Assembly (NCBI GenBank): GCA_015680685.1
Contig: MNCI01017947.1
Span: 280,096-344,095 of the forward strand
Reading direction: 5' to 3'
From: Gnetum montanum
Taxonomy: Eukaryota; Streptophyta; Gnetopsida; Gnetales; Gnetaceae
Length of the DNA stretch: 64,000 nucleotides
Below, one piece after another: positions 11,640 to 23,428 of the stretch. Below the pieces are notes generated by a model. It saw nothing but the letters and a program-made list of their open reading frames with translations. It was not told the origin of the DNA and did not search any database. How positions within the stretch are numbered: the first letter of the stretch is position 1; each line of letters opens with the position of its first letter. The translations under genes were made by a program, and so were the position numbers.

Positions 11640-12620
11640 GAGGTAAATCTTACCTACCCCCATTGTGGAGGAGTGGGGGGTTTTCCCTCAACTTGGAAAC
11701 TTTTCCCCCTAGCGTGGAAATTGCATGCCCCTAGCATGGAAGCCACAAGAGCCAAATTTCATCACTCCATGCACTCAAACATTGACCAACCACTCTAGTA
11801 AGGATGGAAAAAGGCTTAGTGTGGAAGATCTATCTTTCACATAGAAGGTGTACCCTCGTTACTATTTATAATAAACAAAATGGCCATGGGGTGAAGGCAC
11901 TTACTATATATACTAATCTTCCAAATTTGGGCACCCATCTCAACTATATGAGAAAGAAATTTACAACAAAATTATAGCCATTTTGCAGCACCATTTATGG
12001 CCTAAGACCTATAAAAACTAGCTTCAAATATCATTTACAAGTTTAGCAATTTTTTTCAAGGTTCCACACTTTTGGCAATTCCACACTTGAGCATTTTCAA
12101 GAATTCAAGAAATATTGCAATCTCCCATGCTTGCATTCTCTTGAACCCCAGTGTGGAAGCACTATAACTTTATCACCTTGATTCTTATGAACATTTGGTG
12201 TCCCACTACATTTTTGGGACTCCCAACCCCTAGTGTGGAGCAATGTGGCAGTCAAATTTCTCACTTTTCTCACCCTCAATAGTAACCCAAATTGTAGATC
12301 TAAGATTGCAATAGAGGAGGTTCAAAAACATTAAGAGTGGCTAAGCATCTCGATCAAGAAGTAGATTACATTAGCCTCAATAGGCTCTAAATTCATGTAC
12401 TAGTGAATCCCCTTCTACTCTCCAAAGAGCAACACTTGTACACATCCTTGAACTTATTGTTTATTTGTTTAAATAAAGTTTTAAATTTCTAGTTTGTGTG
12501 AAAAATATTTTTCTTTTAATTTTTAGCTCTATATTTGTAATTATTGGCATCATTTGTTTTGCACTCTATAAGTCCTTGGTTGATCTACCAAACTGACTAG
12601 GGCACCATGAATCCCATTTC
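11640..12620 (+). repeat. Candidate Tat/Ogre-like LTR (left end not defined)
   Basis: Three features suggest an LTR. A TATATATA box lies at 11905-11912, an AATAAA signal at 12472-12477 follows a T-rich stretch, and a primer-site-like sequence begins at 12621. Phrases of the 190-bp array (CCTAGCATGGAAGCC, CCCCAGTGTGGAAGC) lie inside. The left boundary is unclear, partly because of the nearby gap. It could be shared by the Tat-like pol upstream and a decayed element downstream. Confidence 0.4.
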
Positions 12621-12643
12621 TTTTGGAGGTTCTGGGGATTTGG
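12621..12643 (+). promoter_or_regulatory. Candidate primer binding site, tRNA-Arg-like
   Basis: TTTTGGAGGTTCTGGGGATT resembles the tRNA-Arg-type primer site of Ogre/Tat elements (TGGCGACTCTGCTGGGGA), with three bases missing and several substitutions. It sits about 150 bp after the AATAAA of the candidate LTR, which is the expected position. Confidence 0.35.
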
Positions 12644-13264
12644 AGTTGAGGCTATTACATTGAATCTATTAATTTTTCCATGATTGATTTTTCTAATTGC
12701 AACCAATATAGGAATAAACATTAATTCTGATAGCCAAGATGACTGTAAACCAAAATCTCTTGAGATAAGTCTATTTCTAGTGTAACATGGAAAACTTACA
12801 TTTTGTACAACATGTAGGCTCTATCCTCCAACTATTTTAGGTTCACCAGGGTGGTTTACTTTACTAGAAGGTTTCAAAACCTTCTTGCATGTCATCATAA
12901 CTAGAAAATATTATTTATGGTAGAAATGATTGGAGGAAGAATCTTGCCAAGTGAAATTAAAACTCAAGTTTAAGACAATGATTTTATCTTGAAGATTTGA
13001 TTATTTTTTTGATACAATTTAACCTAAGGTCCTAGATAATATGTGATGTAATGAAACATTTTTAAGAATTATGATGTTATATTAAAGCTTCTAAGCATAA
13101 AAATTAAAATTTACTTTTGTTTTTTTAATTCTTGAAACTTAAGTTAGTTTGCTAGTACATATGGTTTAATTTCTTATTAAGATTTTCTAAGCATTATAAC
13201 ATCTTATGTTCTTAATAAATTACATTAAATCATTTTATTTACAATATTTATAAGTTAAAATTCC
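12644..13264. other. AT-rich DNA without recognisable features
   Basis: No domain, LTR end or repeat was recognised here. If 12621 is a primer site, this would be the decayed leader of a Tat-like element. Confidence 0.4.
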
Positions 13265-13900
13265 AAGGTTTGACAATACAAGCTTGAAGGCTTATCATAT
13301 AGCAATTGATATGACACTTTTTTATCATTTGGGGAAGTGATCAATCTATTCAACAAATAAGTTACCATGTAGACTACCTCATTCCAATATTCATTTGGCA
13401 TTTCGAAGTACTTCAGCAAGTATCTAGCCATCTGTTGGATGACTCAATGCTTCCTCTTTGCAATGCCAATACTTTGTGAAAGGAATCCTTATGTATTCTA
13501 GTTTTCTATGTTATTTTGAACACAATAAGAATCAAATTTACTTTCACACACCTCCATGGTGTGACTAAATGGATTTAATTTTGAGATAAAATGTATTCTT
13601 AACTAATTTCTAAAAAATTTTGAAGTATAAAATTCAACAAATAAGATCATGCATATCTTGAGTGGTCATCAACTAGGATAAGAAAATATTTTCCTCAACT
13701 AATTAAAGTAGGCATGGAAGTAGTGTTTATCAATTCATAAAATATGGATGTGTAAAGGAATCCTTGAAAGATGAACCTAATTTAAGAAGATGTTCCCATC
13801 AATTCAACATGCAATTCCATTAGCTAGTGCATATTTTGCTTACTTTAAATCTTCAATAGATAAACCAAATTCCAAAATTTAGGAATAGATGATGTTAATA
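13265..13900 (-). pseudogene. Ty1/copia integrase remnant
   Basis: Reading the minus strand, 13530-13270 gives GIAKRKH, then MARYLLKYFEMPNEYWNEVV and YLLNRLITSPNDKKVSYQLL. This is the C-terminal part of a copia integrase core, including the stretch after the catalytic glutamate and the LLNR motif. Upstream, at 13750-13560, a broken frame resembles the first catalytic region (YFLxLVDDxSRY in the family), but the DD is lost to substitutions. Many stops are present. No copia RT or LTR is clearly attached. The call is firm for 13270-13500 and weaker beyond. Confidence 0.75.
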
Positions 13901-14479
13901 GATAGTATTCATCAAAAACCAAAGTTTAGTAATTACTCTACCACGATTAATGAAGATGTGTCAAGAACATTCTTCATTGAGGCCTTGTATTATATCTAAT
14001 ATGATGTTCAATACTTCTAACTTACCAAGTTACTAGATTTGATTTCTAAAGATGTTAATTTCTAAAGAAGAAGTTTAGAAGAAGCAAGATCAAGCTCTTT
14101 CGTCCCAAACAAGACCATTCAATTATATACCACTTATGGCAGAACTATAACTACTTCCATCAATTCCTAAGGTTAATCAAGATAAGGGATTATCTCATCC
14201 TTACTTTTATTTACAATATTATAATTTTATTTATTATTTATTTATATTTTAATTATTTAAGTAAAATATCTTGGATATTGCAAGCTGGAAATAATGATTT
14301 TCTCTACCTTCACTTGGATAACCAAATGCGAGTTGCACTTTGTGTAACCCTGGTTAGGACTAGTGATTCATGGTTGGTAGATCTTTAATTCACCTCTTGT
14401 CATTATCTTAGAAAATAAGATAAGTATTGATAAAATAATATTTAATACTCATATATATTCTTCTCACTTATATTTTGTT
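13901..14479. other. AT-rich DNA, no feature recognised
   Basis: The sequence is very AT-rich with stops in all frames. A few minus-strand phrases near 14080-14160 could be upstream copia sequence, but I could not confirm this. Confidence 0.35.
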
Positions 14480-14622
14480 TGTATAATAAGCAAGAGACAA
14501 CTTTAAGCCCAAAGAAAATATCAAATTATTGGAGCATAAGAACCTAAAAGAAGCATTTGAGTTAGAAAAAGATAGTGAAAGTAAACTTGTTTGAGGATGA
14601 ATGAAACCTAAGGGGGGTAGAT
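14480..14622 (+). mobile_element. 3' internal end of another gypsy-like element with polypurine tract
   Basis: The stretch includes CTTGTTTGAGGATGAATGAA and then CCTAAGGGGGGTAGAT, ending at an LTR-like TG. The GAGGATGA phrase just before a G-rich tract is typical of the end of plant Ty3/gypsy internal regions and is comparable to ACTCGAGGACGAGT near 300. Confidence 0.6.
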
Positions 14623-15194
14623 TGTAACATATCCCTTCTTAAATGATGCTACTACATAATAAAGATGATGTCTCTTCATAACTAATCTTGGGATTAGCAT
14701 AACAAGACCCGAAAGGATAATTGTAATTAAGACCCAAAAGGATGTGCTATAATAATGGATGTGTCTCTCAATATGACCTTTGGGAGTTTAACATAATGTA
14801 TTTATACCTGCAAATTAGAGGTCATACCAACATGGAGTTGCAAAGCTGGTAAAGATGAGTAATGAGTGCTAGGTGAAGCAGGACCAGAAGAGGACTAGCC
14901 ATTCCTTTTGGTCAATGATATGCCTAACCATGGTGGTAGTGTTGGATTGTCTCTAAGGGATAAATACCAAAGGAAGAAAATCCCAAGGAACACCTAGATC
15001 ATGATCTAGATACATTGTTCCATATCAATAAAGCATTCTTCTCTCTTTCCTTCCACATTTTCTTTGTAATTTTCCTTAAGCTTAATGTCGAATGTTACAC
15101 ATATTTGACATTTGCTATGTTATCTTCTTATGCCTAATGTTTAATATAATGTATATTTGATGTTTTCCATGACATCAAAGAATAGGATGTCACA
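14623..15194 (+). repeat. Probable 3' LTR of a third gypsy-like family (572 bp)
   Basis: It begins TGTAACAT and ends ATGTCACA, nearly perfect inverted ends, and follows a polypurine tract (14608-14620). It holds a TATA-like TATTTATA near 14799 and AATAAAGC near 15028. It shares no sequence with the Athila-like LTRs. No partner LTR was found in the window. Confidence 0.65.
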
Positions 15195-16864
15195 AAAAGA
15201 GGAAGTCCACTTTCAAATAATTAATTAAGCCTAATGATGATTGAAGATACCAATATCAAGGACTTTAGAAACCATTGCTAAATTGACAAATTCTACCAAC
15301 AAAAATGAGTTTGACAAATGGCATGCATGGATAGCATACAATTTTCATTCTTTTCAAACTAGATTTTAATGACTTAAAAAACTTGAGGAACGAAGTAAAT
15401 AGTTCAAAATTTGAATGAAAATATGCCTTCTAGAAATTTTTTAAGTAATAGATTTGTATAAATCATCAAGTAACTCATAGAATGAAAAAGAAGTAGTGAA
15501 TTTTCTTGAATGATCATCTATTGAATTTGGTGGCATTGCATGTAATTCAAAGTAGATTCACTAGAGAAAATCCCAAAATAGAAATTTGTGGTAAAGTATC
15601 AACCTTTTTGAAAAATGTAGATTTACTTGAAAATTAAGGTACTCTACATTAAATATTATATTGCCTAATAAATGAGGTATCTTGCATTAACCATAAGTTC
15701 CTTGCTAAAGAGAAACCTTGCATTAAGGTGGGTCAAGAGGGAGGGGGTGTGGGAGAGATGGGGGGTTAAGTTGACCCTAAAAAATGAATTATAATTATAA
15801 AAAATTAAAGTATATCAAATCATTAACAAAGAAGAGAGAACCTAAATAAAAAATCCAATGGTTTTGAAAATGCCTTTTCAAGTTTTTATAAACTACTTAT
15901 ATACATTATTTTTGATCTTTTATTTAATATTATTTTTGTTGAACGAGGTTGAATTTGATATATCAACTATCCATGCAAACTAATCAACTATTTTTAAAGA
16001 AAAGATTAAAAAAATCATGGAAGTTTATGTTTCCTTTATTATTATTTTTCTTTCCTATTACTCATTTTTTTTGTATATTTTATGTTAGTTTGATTTTTTT
16101 CATGCCTCATTTTAGCATGTGTTTTAACTCTATTCCCTTATGTTTTTAAGAAAAAAGGGATATGCATTAAATGAATATCCTTCATGGTAATAGAAGTTCC
16201 AGAGTTAGAAAAAATAATAATATGTAATTAGATGAACATAATTTTTTGTTTGCTTACAATACTAATTTATTTTTATAGTTATTCTTTGATAGTAATTATA
16301 GTTGCATATTTTTTTGAGTGTATGCTTTATGATGATATCATGATAAAATTTTCAAATTTCTTAGACATGCGACTCAATTGCTTTGGTAAAAATCTCTCAC
16401 TAATACATACCAAAACTAGGAAAATGGATCCAATGTACCTATGATTGCCCCTTCTTATTGCCTTAGATGAAACCTATGATAAAACCCTCCCTATAAAAAG
16501 TTGTTGCCTTTCTTTAAAAATGTTAATAAAAAATAAATGTTTTCTTACCTAGGATTTTATTTTCATTAATAAGATGCTTGAAAGTAAGTAAATGTTCTAT
16601 TATGAAATAATTTGTTTAAACCTTCATAAAATTGCATGTACTTTCTTTATTTTGTTGATATTTCAAGCTTCTCTTTAAGAGTAGTGCCTAAGAGTTTTCA
16701 AAAAAAATATCAATAATGATAATCATTTTATAGTAATTCAAATATGAATTTTTAACAATATTAATATCTTGTTAATGCACCAATCCATATCAAAATCAAA
16801 CTCTAATGGCTAATTAAGGGTTTGTAAATCATTTCTTACATAAGTGAATCACCTATTTTATTTA
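15195..16864. other. AT-rich DNA, no gene recognised
   Basis: Frames at 15949-16149 and 16232-16444 are hydrophobic low-complexity translations of T-rich DNA and match nothing I know. A short G-rich stretch lies near 15728-15765. Confidence 0.45.
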
Positions 16865-17275
16865 TATCATAATTGATCTAAGAAACTAGATATAGAAGCT
16901 TACTATCTCTCAGGTGCTATTCTAATCAAATATCACAATTTTATTAACAAGCTTCACTTAAGTTCTCATCATCTTAGAATTCAAAGTGGAAGATAGATTC
17001 AACTCCCCTAAGAAAAGCACATTTGTAAGTTATGCCAGTGAGGAGCCCTTGAAGATGAGTTACATGTGTTTCTTTCTTATGCTATGACTATCCATTTTTA
17101 ACAACATTATAATGTTACAGCAAAAAACTTGTATGATTTTTTTCTTGTTCCCGCTGGTACTTGGTCACTTTGTAGAGTATATCTTTATTTTACATGAAAA
17201 TGTAATATCTATCTAATAGTTCTTATGAGTTTTTAGAGTAATAAACCTTCAATTTCATTTCATTTCATTTCATAA
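16865..17275 (+). pseudogene. LINE (non-LTR retrotransposon) 3' end, plus strand
   Basis: The translation near 16960-17100 shows HHLRIQSGR, KLCQ, GALEDELHVFLSYA, a decayed form of the C-terminal zinc-finger-like region of plant LINE ORF2 (C-x2-C, then E-x-E-x-H and a later C). The 3' end is marked by AATAAACC and a pentamer tail of about four ATTTC units at 17252-17272. Short tandem tails are typical of some LINE clades. RT is not seen upstream, so this is a 5'-truncated or decayed copy. It closely resembles the end of the minus-strand LINE at 17640-19805. Confidence 0.7.
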
Positions 17276-17639
17276 AAGCATAATTACGAAATATTTTCAA
17301 GAATATATTCTAGATTTGCATGGAGCAAAATAGATATGTGACACTAAGGACGCTAAATTATGTTGGATATTTTTCAAAGATACAAACTAGCTATTTTCAT
17401 CATCCTTTTCCACTTGAATTTGATTATTAAATTTAAGTAGATCTAAAAAACCAATCTCATAGAAGATTTATCTCTTTGCTTTTTGTTATTTAAAAAAGAG
17501 AAAGGAGTAAAGCCTATATGATATAGGGAATTTCCATGTTCTTATACTTCACAATGAGAAAAATATCAAACAAAGAAAATAATTCTTCTAAGCTTCAACT
17601 TTATATTTTAGAGAGTCATCAATATTTAAAAATTTAAAA
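17276..17639. other. Spacer between two LINE 3' ends, no feature
   Basis: About 360 bp of AT-rich DNA separates the two tail-to-tail LINE remnants. No coding or repeat signal is seen. Confidence 0.5.
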
Positions 17640-19805
17640 AATTATGAAATAAAATAAAGCTTTATTATATCTGAAGATCCATAGGATCTATTGGATAGAT
17701 ATTACATGTTCATGAAAAATAAAGATAGTCTCTACAAATTGACCAAGCATCAATGGGGGCATCAAAAACAAATTATATAGGCTTTTTGCTATAACATCAT
17801 AATGTTATATAAAATTACTAGTCAGAGCACAAGAAAGAAATGCATGTAAATTATCATTAAGGGTTCTTGATGTGCACAACATACAAATGCACTCTTCCAA
17901 GGAGAGTTAAATCCTTCTTCCATTTTCAATTCTAAGATGATAAGAGAAGCTTACTGATAGCATTTCAATACTTGATGAGAATAGTAGTTGTGAAATAGTG
18001 AGCTTCTACATCTAGTTTATGAAATCTAATGTGGTGTAAATAAAATTTCCTCTTTCCTTCCATATTAGCTCACATATATGTTAAAATCTTTTGTTTGACT
18101 AGTTGGCAAAGATGCTTAGGATTTTGTTGCACATTCTTCCAAGAGATGTTCCATTTTGTCAACCATTATATCCCCTAACAATATCAACCATGGTCTCATG
18201 AATCCTCAAAAACTATGTTAGAGAATTTTTCATGCCTTGAGATATGCAAGCTATAAGTGTATGTAATGAATTGGCACAAGGTTTATACTTTTAAAGGTAA
18301 TAAATCACATTCACATAATAACATTAAGGTACTTGCATCTTCTCCTTTAACTCATTGAGAAGAAAAGTTTTTTGTGCTTTTTAAATATCTTTCCAAAGTT
18401 TAACATTAAGTCTAGATCCCCACATAACACATCCATACAATATAGTAGGATAGATGATAGTTCAAAAAAAAAAAAAAATTCTATCCTTCCAAGCCTAGAG
18501 GCCTAAATCTTTGCACTTTTTTTTGAAAGCATACAGAGCCTTAAAACCTCATGTTGTTTTTTCTTTAATGTACTTTCCCCACATGTAATTATTCATATAA
18601 ATGAGACCCTAATATTTAAAGGAATCTACTATTTTCACATTCATAGCTCCAAAATGGAAGTTATAATAGTTATTTCTTATATCCCAAATCATCAGTTTAG
18701 TTTTATCTACATTCACTTGAACATCATATGAATGAAAATAATTTTCTAAAATTTGCAATAGATTTTACATATCTTCTATAGTAGTGGAGATTAAGGTAGC
18801 ATCACCTACATATAAAAGAAGATTCACTACTTGGCATCTAATTTTGATATCATGACTATATTACCCATTGCATAACTATTCCTACATTTCATGAACAAAG
18901 ATAACAAAGAGACTTGGAGAAAGTGGACAACCATGTTTAACCTTAATTTTGCTCTATAATTAAAATTTTTTCTTTGAACTACTATCTCTAATTTTAATAA
19001 TCACTTTTTCATACAATCTTTAAGTTGCTACAATCAAATATGAAGAAAGGCTAATTTTATGCAAGTGCAACCATAGTGTTGTACGGATCATTGAATAATA
19101 TGCTTTTGCAAAATCAATAAAACAAATAAAAAAAATTTATTAGGCATTTTTACAAATTTCATGTAGTGTCTAAGAGTAACTAAGTGATTAATAGTAAAGT
19201 GATTTTTTCTAAAACCTGCTTGACATCTTGTCTTAACCTGTTTATCTTCAATCCAATAAACAATTCTCTTTTCCAGTAGAGTGCCTAACAACTTAGGAAA
19301 AATATAACTCACAAAAATTAGTTGATAATTTTTCAAATTTTATTATCCTCCATTTTATATAACAATATATCTTTTTAAGTTTTCCAATGTTGATTTAATC
19401 ATTTTTCCATTGTTGAATTGAATTTGTACCAAATTTTTATATGAAAAGTAGATCCTATCCACTTTAATAATTTTTGATATAAACCATCTGAATCTAGAGC
19501 TTTGCTAGATGCTAGCTTTTTAATACTCTCTGTGACTTCCTTGAGAGTAAATTAGAGAGGTTCTTACTATACAATAGTAGTAGAATTATCATCTTGTCTT
19601 AGAAATAGTTTATTGTAAAATGAGTAAATATATTCAAAAGAAAAAGTAAATGATGAAAAGGCTTTATGACAAGAAGATTGTCAAAACTACCTAGGTTACT
19701 TTTTAATTGTGTAAGCAAAATATTCTTGTTGTTCCCTAATAAATTTTCTTCTCTTGGTTCTAATCAAGCATTTATATGCCTTAACTAAACTTTGTCTATG
19801 ACTCT
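17640..19805 (-). pseudogene. LINE ORF2 remnant (RT to 3' end), minus strand
   Basis: On the minus strand the order is: a pre-RT region at 19800-19690 (AYKCLIRTKRRKFIREQQEY), RT blocks at 19320-19090 (GTLLEKRIVYWIEDKQ, RCQAGFRKNH, TINHLVTLRH), a CPLSP-like block near 18930, a DD-box relic near 18810 (LYVGDATLIS in place of YADD), and the C-terminal zinc-finger-like region at about 17960-17850. The 3' end near 17640 holds ATAATAAAGC. RT motifs place it among plant LINEs; I leave the clade open. The frame is broken many times. Element 1 is inserted at 19806, so any 5' part should continue right of 26640, but I did not recognise it there. Confidence 0.8.
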
Positions 19806-20640
19806 TGATGAGTGGCGAGGTACCCCTACACTCAACCATATGAATACGAGCGTTACACGCGCGATCCGGTCGAACTCCACACACTAAGTGCCTACATGCT
19901 TTATGGAACACCTAAGGTTAATCAATCGTTGTCCTTCCAAGCTTACTTGTAATTGTCATGGTTGTATGGTTAAGTAAGCTTGAGGGATGTGATTTTTATA
20001 TCTTTTATGTTTTTATCGCCTATGCTAAGAGAGGAAAGGGGTGAAGAGACTACGTAACTAACTTTAACTAACTAAGCCTTAATTATCCTAGCATCAGTAT
20101 CCATTCCCACTTGCCATTTCACACCTTGACCAATGCAACGCTACTAGGATTACCAAACGCTATTCATTACTGGGATTACCAAGCGTAATGCATGTGCTCG
20201 AAGTGGTCGTACTGAATGCACCTAACTATGAGAGTTGAGGGTTGAGAGAGATTAAGTCCTTAAGAAATCATTTAAACAATTAACTATAATTAAAGTCCTA
20301 TTTAGCTTAATCCATGCACTGCAAGGTTTATCCAAAAATTCGTCTTTATTTCCGTACACAATTGTGTGCTCAGGTATAGAATTTCTCAAATAAAGATCCG
20401 TTCACTTTGGAACTCCTACTGCAGGCACATGAAAATTATTCTAACTCTGGAATGGAAAAATGGCAAGAGTTTGGCTAAGGTCTAGATCTAGATGGGGAAA
20501 CAAGGGAGAGTTGCCTCTTATTTATAGAACTAGTGGCAGGATACGATACCACATACGCAATATTGCAGGGAAGGACACGATATCGCGTATGCAATATCGC
20601 ATACGCAATATAGTGGCCCATGCGATATCGTGTTCCATCA
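19806..20640 (-). repeat. 3' LTR of element 1 (835 bp)
   Basis: Plus-strand ends are TGATGAG and TTCCATCA. The right LTR has the same ends. It includes the TATA box (20519-20526, minus strand) and a shortened, partly decayed GATATC cluster (20575-20630). It is 61 bp longer than its partner, almost entirely within that cluster. Confidence 0.92.
20519..20526 (-). promoter_or_regulatory. TATA box in the 3' LTR of element 1
   Basis: TATAAATA on the minus strand, next to the GATATC cluster, at the same place as in the LTR at 336-1456. The partner LTR has it at 26581-26588. Confidence 0.7.
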
Positions 20641-20649
20641 TACCCCCAT
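20641..20649 (-). promoter_or_regulatory. Polypurine tract of element 1
   Basis: Minus-strand ATGGGGGTA touches the LTR start TGATGGAAC. It is identical to the tract at 327-335. Confidence 0.88.
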
Positions 20650-21004
20650 GACTGAATAAAAACTTGTCCTCGAGTTCCTTACAAAATATTGGGAAGGTAT
20701 GGGATTATTGAATTGAATGGAACTAATGGTGAATGGGATGACATGTGAATGGATCATCATTACAGAACATGACAAAACTGGTGTTCACGACAAAAAGAGT
20801 GAATACTTTCTAAAATTGACATCAGGCCTTATTTGCCAATTGAGAGAGAAGAGAGAAGAAGTTTGCTGCTGCCAATGCCAAGATTGCACCTTTCATTTTC
20901 CAGCTGTAAGCGTGCCATCAATCTTGTTCCTTGCATAACTGCTTCAGCACCAATCCATTCCAAGTGTTCCCTCTAGATCCAATCTATTGTTGTACGATTG
21001 CCAT
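20650..21004 (-). pseudogene. 3' tail of element 1 with the first codons of the third ORF
   Basis: Minus-strand ATG at 21004-21002 follows a good splice-acceptor-like TGTGTGTAG. Only about ten codons, including a stop, precede a junction near 20960-20990, after which the sequence matches the 3' tail at 1-335. Compared with element B, about 2.6 kb of the third ORF is missing. The tail keeps the AACTCGAGGACAAG motif and AGTCATGGGGGTA. Confidence 0.65.
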
Positions 21005-21207
21005 CTACACACACAACACAGTCTTATATTAGCAAGGGTAAATGAATCACAATGCAGTTGATACCTTACCTTAGTGTAAGGTCCATTGGTTGAGTTGTGG
21101 CATCGCTGATGCAGATTCTGGAGATATAATATCGGTGACTACCAAAGGTGCAGGGGCTAGGAAAAAATCAAAAATTTGGGTTAGGACTCCCATGACTAAG
21201 AGCAAAC
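21005..21207 (-). other. Candidate intron before the third ORF (element 1)
   Basis: Minus-strand borders are CCTGAG|GTTTGC at 21207 and TGTGTGTAG|ATGG at 21005, giving 203 nt. Elements 2 and B have intron-like borders at the aligned places. An alternative internal donor (AAG|GTATC at 21064) would make an intron of only 60 nt. This rests on sequence comparison only. Confidence 0.45.
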
Positions 21208-22527
21208 CTCAGGTAGCGATAGAATGGAAAAAGAAAAGGAATAAGGAAAATGGAGAAAAAGAGACAATTGTAACATTGATGAAATGGATGTCAAGATGGA
21301 AATGAACAAAATAGATTTGATTGAAAAAATGTTAAGGGGAAGAATTTAACTGGTGCACCAAATAGGAATGCCAGTGGGTCCTCCCCAAAGCAAGCTCATG
21401 CCCGTAATGCCCTGACAAACCCACATTCAACGAGTTCATAGGCTCTGGGAATGTCATTTGGAATAAGAGTTAAAGTCTTAACCACAAGAATTTACCACAA
21501 AGAAAATGATGCGTCAACCAAAATATACACTAATGATACAACCGACAATGAGGTGAACAATGGAGAAAGAATGATGGAAAGAAGAGAATGGAATGGAGTC
21601 TCAAGAACAAGGTGGTGTACAGCCCCTTGTATATTTAATGATTAATGTGACTTAGTAAATCCCATTCCATGTCCAGACTTAAACAAACCACATCCAGTGA
21701 CTTCACATTAATGCATTTGGCAAATCCATCCACTTGAAGTAACAAGAATGCATTCCTCAAAGAGCCACCACCATTCTGACGAAATAAAGAAGGAGAGAAT
21801 AGGAAGTGAGAAGGGCCTTAGTTAGAGGGAACATGTTTATTTTAGTTCCATAACTAGTGCTTGTAGCCCAATGATTATTTTTTCTAAGGGGTGTGCTTTG
21901 AATTCTCACTATTTTTCTTTCTTTCTTTTTTGGCATGAGAACCACGCCATGCAAAGACTTATTATTTTTATTTTCTCAACTTCCTAATAATGTGGCAATG
22001 TCGGAATGGTAAGAAAACTCAAGAAGAAAACATCCAAGAACCCAAGAGTATGGCCAGCACAAATGCATCAAGTTCCCTTGAAGCCACACCCTTTTCAATC
22101 CTTGAGTCCTTCCTTAGCTTGAGAAATGCCTAGTCACCGATTCATTGATAGTTCTTATTATTTTGAAGAAAGGGACTGTACAATTCCAAGCTAAGAGAGA
22201 CCATAGAGATTTATGGATGCGTGGGTGGTGTGAAATCATTTCTTGTTATATCAAATGAACCATACCTTAGTATCAACATCGTAACTTAAAGGTAAAAACC
22301 AAATAGTAGCAACGAATAGAAAAGAATTCATACCATCATTAATAGCAATTGGATGACAAACTTAACAAAATGGATAAGACACACACATACACATACAAAT
22401 AAAAGAAAAAGTATAAATGATGTTGTAAAACAAAAAACAAGAAAAGTTAAAGAAATTTGTAAAACAAAAATGTGTAAAACAAAAAATTAAAAAGATACTA
22501 AGGGTTGCAAATGATCAGCATAGGTGG
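21208..22527 (-). other. Post-pol spacer of element 1
   Basis: Noncoding stretch between the pol remnant and the third ORF. Two blocks are conserved with elements 2 and B: around 21369-21403 (GGACCCACTGGCAT on the minus strand) and around 21812-21870 (CACTAGTTATGGAACTA and CCTCTAACTAAGG). The U3-like promoter stretch seen in elements 2 and B between the first block and the intron is missing here. Confidence 0.6.
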
Positions 22528-22540
22528 CCATCTCCCCCAT
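22528..22540 (-). promoter_or_regulatory. Internal polypurine-like motif at the pol end (element 1)
   Basis: Minus-strand TTCAGTCATGGGGGAGATGG closely copies the 3' polypurine/LTR junction of the same element (TTCAGTCATGGGGGTATGATGG). Elements 2, A and B have related motifs at the same place after integrase. Confidence 0.6.
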
Positions 22541-22810
22541 GACTGAATTGAAAGGGAGAGATCTGAAATAATGAGTGCTTATTTGAATTTTTTATAAGTG
22601 TCCAACTTCTCCCAATTGATGTTTTTAGATTAAGGGTTGGAAGTTGGCGACACTCATACTCTAATGTATCTATGCTTTCGTTGTGGTTGCAAATTGTTCC
22701 CCAGTTAGTTCCATGCATATTGATGGGTTTCTCTCTTGATTAGCTATCAACTACTGGGTGTTCTCTTGTTGTGTGGTTGCTACATATAGGCACCTTTGTA
22801 TCTAAGTTTC
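22541..22810 (-). pseudogene. Pol linker with the deletion junction (element 1)
   Basis: Minus-strand sequence from 22810 to about 22620 aligns with element B 55306-55540 (CAATATGCATGGAAC, CAATTGGGAGAAGTTG). It then jumps to sequence aligned with B near 58425, just before the internal polypurine-like motif. The joint is near 22580-22620 and removes about 2.9 kb that in B encodes RT, RNase H and integrase. Confidence 0.75.
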
Positions 22811-23250
22811 CTAGGCACACCGGTTGCATACAGGAGATGTTGAACATTCCTGTATGTCATCACCCTTTGTATCACTGTATGTGATGCATAGAACTTTCTT
22901 CTTTTTGATCTTTCCATAAATTTTTTCCTTAGATATTTCCAAGAAAAGATCATAGATTCCTAGGCATGCATTTATGGTACTTAGCCATGCCATCCCCATT
23001 ATAATTGGGAAGTCCCCTTTATTACTGTTGACTTCTATCACTAGGAAATTAGCTGGGTATGAACAACCACACATAGTGGTAACGATGTCCTCCACCAATC
23101 CCAAGGGAATAGTGATGGACTGGTTAGCTAGCTCTAGTTGAATATTTCTCTTCTTTAGCGGAGGTAGGTTCTAAGCTTTATACATCTCTCATGATATTAA
23201 GTTGACTTCGGAACCTGAGTCAAGAAGAGTCTTACGTGGTTCATTCCCAG
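22811..23250 (-). pseudogene. Retropepsin-type aspartic protease (element 1)
   Basis: The minus-strand frame shows LLDSGSEVNLIS, with the catalytic Asp in the DSG triad at 23221-23213. It is followed by VEDIVTTMCGCSYPANF, VIEVNSNKGDFPIIMGMAWL and a C-terminal stretch ending near 22811. In the family this domain dimerises and cuts the Gag-Pol polyprotein during particle assembly. It is the best-preserved protease in the window: elements 2, A and B have lost the DSG glycine or serine. A stop follows the DSG region near 23185, and others occur upstream, so it is still a pseudogene. Confidence 0.82.
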
Positions 23251-23428
23251 CGACTTGAAGGTAGATTAAGGGACTTCCAGGGTTAGAGAGTTTCCTACGA
23301 AAGTGGCCCACCTTTATCCATTCAATAACGATATGTGTTAACATAACCGTGTGTGTTGATCCCTATTGTTGGTTTGAAGGGAGCTCTGAAGCCTTTCTTG
23401 ATGGGGGAGTGGTCATAGAATCAGCCTC

